From: Acanthaster planci
Taxonomy: Eukaryota; Echinodermata; Asteroidea; Valvatida; Acanthasteridae
DNA: 64,000 nt
NCBI RefSeq assembly: GCF_001949145.1
Contig: NW_019091359.1
Location: 226,667-290,666, forward strand
Direction: 5' to 3'
Made by a program: the position numbers and the translations under genes
Shown here: piece by piece, positions 39,101 through 43,940 of the stretch
How positions within the stretch are numbered: the first letter of the stretch is position 1
How the letters are laid out: every line of letters begins with the position of its first letter
The notes under the pieces: generated by a model
Database searches by the model: none
The model's input: the letters and a program-made list of their open reading frames with translations, nothing else
Told to the model about the DNA's origin: nothing

Positions 39101-42100
39101 AGGTTGTGTTGGGCCTAGGGCCCAGGAAGAGATCACATTTTTCATGATCTAATGTACATTCCGAGCAGCATTCCTCCACTCACTCTGCCAAGGTATAGAA
39201 TAACCCTGCTTATTTCGTTTCAGTTCTTACTTGTGGCTACAGCACAACATGGTCAGTGCAGTAACCCACCAGAAGACCTTCATAGTCCCTTGAGTGGACT
39301 GCCAATAACTCAGTTTCATTGCAGCATTAATTAATTAAAAAGCCACTGACGGATGAGGATGCTGGCTTGCACAAGTAATGTGTGGGAGTACTCAGTCGGT
39401 CCCCATCCATGTAATGACATTCTGATACATGGGTGGGGAAAGAGGAGGTTGTGATGACGTAGACGAGCGTCTTCCACAGAATTCCCCATTTGTGTCATTT
39501 CATTTCTTAATGGTGGAAGTAGATTTACACAGGGGTAATTTATCATGGGTTGGGCTTTACGACACAGGCACTGTTGGCGTCAACAGTAGCGCGGCTCAGT
39601 GGTGCTGCTGATGGGTTACAGACCCGGAGATATTTACCCAGTGCCAGCTACTGGAGGCTGGGGGCTGTACGCTGTGAATTCAAGGTGCCGTCAGAAGGCG
39701 CCACGTAGTCGGTGGGCACTGCGGCAGGCGAACCCGTTAATGGTTTTGCAATGTCAATTAGCCCGCTCACCTGTGACTGTGGCAGGCCAGGTGAGATGTG
39801 GCGACGTGCAATGCTTGCCCGTGACTGGGGGGGGGATCCAGACGCCGAGATCAGACACCCGGCAATGCCCAAGCAGTAATTGCCCATTGTCTTTATGAGG
39901 CAGTGCCTTGCACCGGGCGATATTACTCCCTTAATGTTTTTGGCTGACGGGGGAGTAAAAGCATTTATGCCTAATTGGATGCTCACGTTGAGATGATCGG
40001 CACAAGTCACAAATCACCCTACCAAAATTTCCCCTCCTCAGAGGTTATGAACACTCAAACGGGCAGTGTTCGGGCTTTGTTGTAATGCGTTATTCCCTGA
40101 AGAAGCGAAAAGCAGGTCACCCTGAAAACGACCATTCAGAAACCTGCGAGGGCCAGATTGGGGGTTTTGCATGTATGTGCATATCATCCCAAGGGGAGGA
40201 GAATTGATATGAGAAGCGTGCTCTTTAGTTCATCAGAAGTGTGAGAATTCATCTTTTTAGCTGATTTCAGCTTGTTTTTTGTTCAGATGTTAACCCGGAA
40301 TTTCAGCTTTTTAGGTACACTAAGTATGGGAACTTTTTACACTTCAGCTTTTTGCTAGCTGTTTTCAGCTTCAATTTTAAGTGGCCACCCACACACCCCT
40401 GATTCATGCTCTACATCTTCGAGATTCATATCTTAAGTTAGTTGTGAGTTTTGTGAAGAAAAAGCAAAATTTTAGAAATTACTTGAAGAGATTGGATGTA
40501 GTTTGTGCAATTTTCCTTTTTAGTTGTAGTTTACTGAGAGAACTGCTAGGGCTATGCCAAATATTTGAATATTTGATCAATTATCGAATACTCAAATACT
40601 TTTTTTCTGAATATGAATATTCAGATGCAAAATTCATGAAAAAGAAGGGAGAATTTTCTTTTGTTTTAAATGAGAAAAATTGCACTGTGGCGGCTTGTTT
40701 CAAGCAGATTCAAATGAAAAGTGACAGAAATCTTACCACGATTCTAAAAGTAAATTATTCATTAAAAAGTTTAAAAGGAATAGACATTTTCAATAGGGCA
40801 AGAAGTATTGTTCATCTCTAAATCTTGCTAAATCGTGGCTGGAGATATTTCTAGATGTGAGAAGGTATTATATTGATCATAATGTACAATGGTGTGCATC
40901 ATTGCAATTGATTTTGTATGTGTTTCGTTCATCAATTATCTGCTGGTCGGGACTACTAAATATGGGGATATTTGATCAAATGGAAGGTCGGATATTCGAA
41001 TAGTGAATTATTTGAATTGACTCAGCCCTAAGAACTGCCTCCGCATCCGTGTAAATTTTCTTATGAGTATTCTTTTGGCAAGGTGCCTGCACCTGTTGCT
41101 GTGTTTGTGCCTGAATTTGGCATAAAATTTAGTTGTCAGGTACTGAGAGTAGAATTGCCTGTTTAAACGATCCACCACTCGAGGCTGATTTGTCCTCTGC
41201 ATGAGGGCAACTGCAAACCAAAATTTGCGACCTCACAAGTATTCAATGTGTGAATTCGCTAAAAGTTCACCAAAAATTTCACTGTGAACATTCAGAGGAA
41301 GTTCTTGTTAAGTGTAATTCAATTTGAAACGTGGGCTCTTTTGCCATGCCTGCATTTGCATCTGATTGCAATTCAGTCAAATTCCTGTATCAATTTAGTA
41401 ACACTTTGTGTCTGTTTTTCGGAAATGGAGAAGAAAAATCAGTATGTTTGGGGACTTGGAAATACATGTAGTTGTCTCTTCTTTTTTTTTCTTTCTAGAT
41501 TTTGCTCTAAATGCTCATTGGAGTGAAAAGGATCAGTGTTGCTACCAGCCAATTACGTGCACCGTATGTCACACCAAGCGGAATGTAACGCCAGCTGTGA
41601 TTGGCTGCAAGTTGGTTGCCGTAGGACAACGCCATGACAACAGGTTTTCCCTAGGCCAAGTGAGTGGAGTTTTTCAGGTCTTTCAGTAAGGCAATACTTT
41701 CAATTTTTTTCCAACAAACCACAACTATTTCTGGAATTTCTGGGCACTTAAGGCCTGGGCTTATATGCTGTTGCTGTTGGTTTGTTTTTTGTTTTTGGTT
41801 TTTTTTTTTGGAATTAGGCAGGGAAGTTGCATGGTGTTAAATGCCAATTGGCTTGGCAAATTGGATTCCATAAAGCAAGCCCTCAGCTCAACAGGGTAGG
41901 CTGCACTGTGGGTGTTCTGAACAGCTTTGCCACAACACTGCTCTACCAAGTTCAGCATTCAGAGCAGCACTATCGCTGTGCACTTTGGAACATCAGTAGC
42001 ACAATGTATAGCCTTGGCCTAATTAAATACCTGTAATTCATTTGGCCTGTAGTCTCCACGCTTCATAGAGGCCGGCTGGCTTGCAGTTGCCAATTAGAAA

Positions 42101-42734
42101 AATTGTGTATTTGTTTTACAACACCTAATCCTCGGATTTTGCAGTTTTAAGAGATCCAAGGTTTTATGAGCTCAAATTTTTTTGCAAATGGGGTTATATT
42201 ATAGTGTGAAACAACTGAAAAGTCACTTGTGCCTTTAATGTTTTTTTATGGAATGTTTGCATTGTACCGCACGCAAATTTAATATGCATCCATGTAAATT
42301 GATGCAGACATCCGGTTACTGCTGGTACGGTCCTGTGTGTGTGTATGGGTCGTTTGACTTTGGATGAGGTGCTGTAGAAATGAACATGGCATTGTCTGTA
42401 GAGTGAGCCTATTCAGTGAATCAGGATGGTTTTTTTTTGTGTGTAGACTCGGCCAAAATGACATTCAGCAGTGGGGACTCACCCTCAGACACTGAGGACT
42501 TGCCGTTCAGCATTCGGGCATGTTCTGACCCCCAGGAAAATACGGTTGCAATCAAATATACGATTAACTCAAAAGCGCCACCCCAAACACAGCCCCATCA
42601 CCTTGCGCTCCACCCTACATTGTAAACATATAAAACTGTTTGTTAGATTATCCATTCTACATTTGTTGTGTGACCAGGTCTGGCTTTTTCCTAAGGACGT
42701 CACCCACTGTCAACGTTTCACCCCAAAAGAGTGA
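103..42734 (+). CDS. BRIP1: FANCJ/BRIP1 DNA helicase, 13 exons, 5' partial (gene model)
   Basis: Joined exons: 103-171, 912-1034, 1610-1739, 2918-3024, 3620-3783, 4428-4495, 4960-5077, 5767-7312, 17708-17789, 24114-24365, 29899-30006, 41499-41659, 42678-42734. The sum is 2985 bases (994 residues plus TGA) and every junction keeps frame. FANCJ is an ATP-dependent 5'-to-3' superfamily 2 helicase of the XPD-like Fe-S group. It acts in nuclear interstrand-crosslink repair, BRCA1-dependent recombination and G-quadruplex unwinding (family knowledge). Seen here: helicase motifs IV, V and VI in exons 2, 4 and 5-6, with near-identity to vertebrate FANCJ over that stretch. A long disordered tail and a cysteine-rich C-terminus follow. 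Walker A, DEAH and the Fe-S cysteines must lie upstream of the window. RTEL1, DDX11 and XPD fit the motif V/VI sequence less well. The identity is very secure; exons 9-13 rest on splice phase, open frame and Cys spacing rather than on a known homologue. Confidence 0.93.
912..1034 (+). CDS. BRIP1: BRIP1 exon: helicase motif IV
   Basis: Forty-one codons, phase 0 to 0. The sequence runs TYSFQDEIG then [12 protein letters not shown], the motif IV signature of the XPD-like group (hydrophobic strand followed by FxPSY), and ends KLSQRWK. It aligns without gaps to vertebrate FANCJ. The acceptor is TCTTTCAG and the donor AAG|GTGTGT. Confidence 0.95.
1610..1739 (+). CDS. BRIP1: BRIP1 exon: helicase domain 2, motif IV-V linker
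   Basis: Begins NTGLWDQL and continues to [17 protein letters not shown]. This corresponds to the TGLW and NFDE-L-YY segments of vertebrate FANCJ that precede motif V. Enters in phase 0 and leaves in phase 1 (donor ACCG|GTAAAC). The acceptor is AATTTAG. The last few residues before the junction (DCEKTG) are the least conserved part. Confidence 0.93.
1740..2917 (+). other. BRIP1: BRIP1 intron 3 with SINE insertion
   Basis: Noncoding interval between exons 3 and 4. It holds an antisense tRNA-type SINE at about 2030-2190, and the rest is unique AT-rich sequence. A 127-codon frame from 1946 runs through the SINE and is not a gene. Confidence 0.7.
2030..2190 (-). mobile_element. tRNA-derived SINE (copy A)
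   Basis: Read on the minus strand, 2181 down to 2117 has a tRNA-like head with a box B (GGGTTCAAGTCC) and a box A-like TTTGTGGTTAACA. It then continues into a tail shared with other copies in this window (T-rich tract, CAGGCTCTCGGAC, then GGGCAAAACCC). Intronic position and degeneration indicate an old insertion. Confidence 0.72.
2918..3024 (+). CDS. BRIP1: BRIP1 exon: helicase motif V
   Basis: Contains [21 protein letters not shown], motif V of FANCJ. The RGKxSEGxDF core contacts DNA and couples ATP hydrolysis to translocation in this helicase group (family knowledge). The acceptor is GCCTTAG and the donor ACT|GTGAGT; the entry phase is 1 and the exit phase 0. Reading on past the donor gives only intron sequence and a stop at about 3117. 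Confidence 0.96.
3620..3783 (+). CDS. BRIP1: BRIP1 exon: between motifs V and VI, with motif VI
   Basis: Encodes [36 protein letters not shown] and [10 protein letters not shown]. The last is helicase motif VI, with the QALGRxIRH arginines that act as the ATPase arginine finger (family knowledge). Phase 0 in, phase 2 out, donor CACAA|GTAAGA. The acceptor CGCTAG has a weak pyrimidine tract, but the homology fixes it. Confidence 0.96.
4428..4495 (+). CDS. BRIP1: BRIP1 exon: completes motif VI
   Basis: Encodes [14 protein letters not shown] then NPKKYIT. The [12 protein letters not shown] stretch directly follows motif VI in FANCJ, and Gly-Ala-Leu-x-Leu-x-Asp-x-Arg is typical of XPD-like helicases. 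The acceptor TTTTTTCCCAG is strong; the donor is CACAG|GTAGAA. Phase 2 in, phase 1 out. Confidence 0.96.
4960..5077 (+). CDS. BRIP1: BRIP1 exon: end of helicase core
   Basis: Starts [18 protein letters not shown] and runs to LKEFAKARQ, matching the GLSKWVR and SL-EF-K end of the vertebrate helicase core. Conservation then stops and Pro/Cys-containing linker begins (SPCPQLP). The acceptor is TTTTTTCCCAG and the donor CCAAG|GTAACC; phase 1 in, phase 2 out. Confidence 0.95.
5767..7312 (+). CDS. BRIP1: BRIP1 large exon: disordered regulatory tail
   Basis: A 1546-base exon gives 515 full codons after the split Ser codon. The protein is rich in Ser, Thr, Pro and Asn, has no fold I recognise, and corresponds in position to the poorly conserved C-terminal half of FANCJ. 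Visible features, in order: four 15-base NLxTP repeats at 5960-6019; an S-T-P-F motif at 6056-6067 of the SxxF type bound by tandem BRCT domains; two KEN boxes at 6518-6526 and 6983-6991; a full CDK consensus T-P-R-G-R at 6671-6685; an acidic patch [10 protein letters not shown] near 6868-6897; and a basic [10 protein letters not shown] nuclear localisation signal at 7199-7228. The acceptor TTCTTGCAG is strong. The donor CAG|GTGAGG at 7313 is close to consensus and is preferred over reading on to the TAG at 7382-7384, because exon 9 joins in phase. Confidence 0.92.
5960..6019 (+). repeat. in-frame 15-bp tandem repeat (NLxTP x4)
   Basis: Four consecutive 15-base units encode [15 protein letters not shown] and NLATP, followed by TP. 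Third positions differ between units, so the repeat is old or under protein-level constraint rather than a fresh slippage product. Each unit carries a minimal Thr-Pro phosphorylation site. It lies in the disordered tail of BRIP1. Confidence 0.92.
9775..9882 (-). mobile_element. tRNA-derived SINE head (copy B)
   Basis: On the minus strand this segment carries a tRNA-like head: GGCAAGCTTGATGGTCAA (box A region) followed about 50 bases on by GAGTTTGAGTCCCATT (box B). The same family occurs as copies A, C, D and E. Only the head region is clear. Confidence 0.65.
9985..10130 (+). mobile_element. tRNA-derived SINE (copy C)
   Basis: The head GGTAAGCTCAGTGGTCAAG resembles box A, and GGGCTTTGAGTCC resembles box B. 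The tail has GGGTTTTTTCACAAGCCTC and ACAGTGGTTTACAGTG, as in copy D. It lies 100 bases from copy B in opposite orientation, so the two form an inverted pair. Confidence 0.7.
15584..15646 (+). repeat. 21-bp direct repeat, three units
   Basis: Three contiguous 21-base units beginning AAGAAATTGAATTTC. The first two are identical and the third differs near its end. Each unit contains the partial palindrome GAAATTGAATTTC. It lies in BRIP1 intron 8, and I see no coding role. Confidence 0.9.
17708..17789 (+). CDS. BRIP1: BRIP1 exon: first part of cysteine-rich C-terminal module
   Basis: Twenty-seven codons plus one base. In phase 0, as exon 8 requires, it reads [18 protein letters not shown]: seven Cys within 13 residues (C9 to C21 of the exon), including a CxxC at 17750-17761. 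The acceptor lies after a long pyrimidine tract (TTTTTTCTCTG...TTACAG); the donor is GATG|GTAGGT. It leaves in phase 1, exactly what the next exon needs. The other two frames give no such pattern. The short length and lack of a recalled homologue keep confidence moderate; another small exon could lie in the 10.4-kb intron before it. Confidence 0.72.
23270..23420 (+). mobile_element. tRNA-derived SINE (copy D)
   Basis: The best preserved copy. It has a tRNA-like head from CCGACTGACCAGTTAGTTAA to box B GGGTTCAAGTTCCAC (23338-23352), then TTTTTTTCACAAGCCTGA and ATACAGTGTTTA, as in copy C. The head and tail order defines the family. Confidence 0.75.
23490..23870 (-). mobile_element. tRNA-derived SINE copy E and further tail fragments
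   Basis: On the minus strand, 23708 down to 23630 gives a tRNA-like head (GGCAAGCTCGGTGCTCAAG, then a decayed box B GGCTGTGAAATTGAGTC). Its tail extends to about 23490. A second tail-only fragment (GTACTTGCGCTGGAAGATG ... GGGTTTTGCCC) lies at 23740-23815 and an opposite-strand tail fragment at 23835-23865. Boundaries are approximate. Confidence 0.6.
24114..24365 (+). CDS. BRIP1: BRIP1 exon: middle of C-terminal module
   Basis: Eighty-three codons entered in phase 1 and left in phase 1. The protein reads [19 protein letters not shown], then RFCQCQ (CxC starting at 24227), then [18 protein letters not shown]. The sequence is balanced in composition and slightly GC-rich against its surroundings, as expected of coding DNA. 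The acceptor TTAACTTCCAG and donor AGAG|GTAAGAG are both strong. No family is recognised. Confidence 0.85.
24366..29898 (+). other. BRIP1: BRIP1 intron 10 (5.5 kb)
   Basis: No exon supported. The longest chance frame is a 172-codon minus-strand frame at 24788-25306 with no recognisable domain. A compact CpG-rich patch sits at about 26240-26345, and T-rich runs occur near 27690 and 29150. Confidence 0.65.
26240..26345. promoter_or_regulatory. CpG-rich patch inside intron 10, candidate regulatory element
   Basis: About 13 CpG in roughly 105 bases by hand count, whereas flanking intron DNA has a few per 200. In genomes with methylated gene bodies, such retained CpG usually marks DNA kept unmethylated, such as enhancers or internal promoters (established pattern). 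No specific binding site is claimed. Confidence 0.35.
29899..30006 (+). CDS. BRIP1: BRIP1 exon: CVHC zinc-knuckle-like piece
   Basis: Enters in phase 1 after a strong acceptor (CACTCTCCCTTTAG). Reads [20 protein letters not shown] then [10 protein letters not shown]; the CxxC is at 29937-29948, preceded by Trp. The end is uncertain. Donor GCAG|GTCATT at 30007 keeps phase 1 and gives Asp at the junction with exon 12. The alternative GGAA|GTATGG at 30094 also keeps phase 1 and would add 29 residues, including a Gly run over the poly-G tract. The frame stays open to a TGA at 30162-30164, so a terminal-exon isoform is also possible. I prefer the shorter form because the added stretch looks like intron. 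Confidence 0.77.
30230..30610. promoter_or_regulatory. CpG-retaining GC-rich patch, candidate regulatory element
   Basis: Starts with a GGCCGGCCGGCCG run and continues GC-rich, with roughly 20 CpG in 380 bases by hand count, well above the intron background. No exon fits. Listed as a candidate only. Confidence 0.3.
38193..38262. repeat. spacer-free 70-bp imperfect palindrome
   Basis: The centre is ACTCGG/CCGAGT at 38227/38228. The inner 23-base arms (38205-38227 and 38228-38250) match at 20 positions; the next 12 bases outward match at 9. Homology continues more weakly outward through AT-rich flanks. The absence of a loop argues against a microRNA precursor and fits a palindromic MITE relic. 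Confidence 0.75.
39560..40000. promoter_or_regulatory. CpG-retaining GC-rich patch, candidate regulatory element
   Basis: About 25 CpG in roughly 450 bases by hand count, against strong depletion on either side, with GC content near 50 percent. Frames open on both strands across this stretch, but none has splice sites in the needed phase or a recognisable domain. Confidence 0.35.
40547..41030. mobile_element. hAT-type non-autonomous DNA transposon (484 bp)
   Basis: Starts TAGGGCTATGCC and ends GACTCAGCCCTA, so the ends are inverted (TAGGGCT perfect, then imperfect through AATATTTGAAT-like sequence). It is flanked by a perfect 8-bp direct repeat, AGAACTGC, at 40539-40546 and 41031-41038. An 8-bp target duplication with A/T-rich TIRs of this kind is characteristic of the hAT superfamily. 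The interior encodes no transposase. Confidence 0.88.
41499..41659 (+). CDS. BRIP1: BRIP1 exon: CTVC zinc-knuckle-like piece
   Basis: Phase 1 in, phase 0 out. Reads [20 protein letters not shown], then [21 protein letters not shown] CxxC pair sits at 41558-41569, followed by a strand-like IGCKLVAV segment. The acceptor is CTTTTTTTTTCTTTCTAG; the donor CAA|GTGAGT is near-perfect. The Cys pair followed by a Gly-hydrophobic strand and a GQVW motif looks like the second half of a compact zinc-bound beta domain (inference). Confidence 0.9.
41660..42677 (+). other. BRIP1: BRIP1 intron 12 (1.0 kb)
   Basis: Interval between the last two coding exons. It holds T-rich and GTTTTT runs near 41780-41810 and otherwise unique sequence. 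No additional exon seen. Confidence 0.7.
42678..42734 (+). CDS. BRIP1: BRIP1 terminal exon with stop
   Basis: Eighteen codons ([18 protein letters not shown]) and TGA, entered in phase 0 after acceptor GTGTGACCAG. Joined to exon 12 it gives [11 protein letters not shown], a natural beta-strand end. A second in-frame TGA follows two codons after the first stop, supporting termination. Another frame stays open further downstream ([13 protein letters not shown]...), but its phase does not match. Confidence 0.82.
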   Translation, partial: VWLFPKDVTHCQRFTPKE

Positions 42735-43940
42735 AAGTGACTCTGACATCGGAACTGCAGAAGCAGTCCCCCGAATTTCTTTCTTGGTCCATCTTGTTTG
42801 CAACGTAGGACACTGCCTGAGCGTGGCTAGGCTCTTGAAATTTCCAGGTTTGATTCAAGGGAAAGCACCAATGGAGAGTTTTATTCTCCTAATTCATACG
42901 GATGAAATGGTAAGGTTCCTCATAGTCAGATATTCATTCGGTTGTCAAGTACTTGATTATTTTTGAAATTGAATAGTTGGAGAGGAAAATTACTGAAATA
43001 CAGCAGGGAAAATATTCAGTTATTGGATTGAAAAATTGCTCTCTAAAAGTGTAACGTATGTGTCGACTTAAAGGCAGTCAATATATATGCCCAACAGTAA
43101 GGCCACAGATTTAGTTTTCCGGTTTTTTTGTTTTTGTTTGTTTTTTTTTTTTTTTGAGGTTGCCGGGAACAAAGGGAGTAAAATTCCCAATCAGGACTGA
43201 ACATCAGTCAGTCTCCCATCCTTCTTCAACGAGGAGATGGACCCCGTCCTGGAACTCACTTATTTATCGATAGACCACCCTAAAAGATATCCACATTTTG
43301 TTTCTGCCTTTGTTGGAATCGGGTGTGACTCAATAATTGAATATTCGATTGAATGGAAGGACGAATATTGGAATATTTTCTCATTTGAAATGACTCAGCC
43401 TTACTTCTTCTTTCAAGCCTTGAAGTCCTGAAGTTTCATGTTTGAGCAGTGCTGTTATTCCGGTCAGCATCATCAAGAGTATTGTGATGGTCAGGCATGT
43501 TCCTCAATGTCATGATCAAGGGGGGCAGTATCTATGCCGACTCGCTTGGCCCTGCTAATTAGCTTATCAGCGCTTTTTAATTGAATCGTGTTGATTTAGC
43601 CTGGTAGCTGGGGATACCTTATAATTTTGTTTCGTCATAATGGTGTGTTCCTGTCTTGTAAAACCTCCTAGGTAATGTAGTAAAAAACAGGCCTTAAGTG
43701 CCGTGTTCTGCCCAGCTGTGAGAATTAAGATGTTTGCTCCTGGATGTCACAGGTGGCCCGTGTGCAGTTTATATCGGACATATATCTGAGAAGACTCTAA
43801 TAAGTGCAGGTCAATCCTGTTCTCGACCAATACGGTGACAGTCGATGGATTTATTCAAACGAAGAAGATTGTTAATTACCCAAAAAAAAAGAAAAACACT
43901 CCAGGTTATGATGAAATAAAAAGGACGATAAGTCGCCTTG
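42735..43940 (+). other. BRIP1: probable BRIP1 3' UTR and polyadenylation region
   Basis: No further in-phase exon was seen after the TGA. The first AATAAA hexamer downstream on this strand is at 43915-43920; another lies near 44290. CpG depletion, typical of the gene body here, fades across this stretch. The segment also holds a poly-T run at 43139-43155 and a degenerate hAT-MITE copy at 43319-43402. The exact cleavage site is not supported. Confidence 0.35.
43319..43402. mobile_element. short degenerate relative of the hAT MITE
   Basis: The stretch from GGTGTGACTCAATAATTGAA to ATGACTCAGCCTTA resembles the two ends of the 40547-41030 element brought together. It shares the GATTGAATGGAAGGACGAATAT-type interior and the TGACTCAGCC end. 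No clear target duplication was found. Confidence 0.5.

Larger units (their letters stand above)
30007..41498 (+). other. BRIP1: BRIP1 intron 11 (about 11.5 kb)
   Basis: No further exon supported. It holds a G run at 30065-30077, CpG-retaining patches at about 30230-30610 and 39560-40000, a palindrome at 38193-38262 and a hAT-type MITE at 40547-41030. A 190-codon minus-strand frame (38314-38886) and a 146-codon plus-strand frame ending at 40821 show no recognisable domain. Confidence 0.65.

Noticed and set aside
40381-40821. 146-codon open frame on the plus strand
   Set aside because: It runs into the hAT-type MITE starting at 40547 and is AT-rich; the frame is an accident of the insertion.
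42640-42966. 108-codon frame overlapping the last exon ([13 protein letters not shown] ...)
   Set aside because: It is one base out of phase with the exon 12 junction; the in-phase reading gives VWLFP and a double stop.
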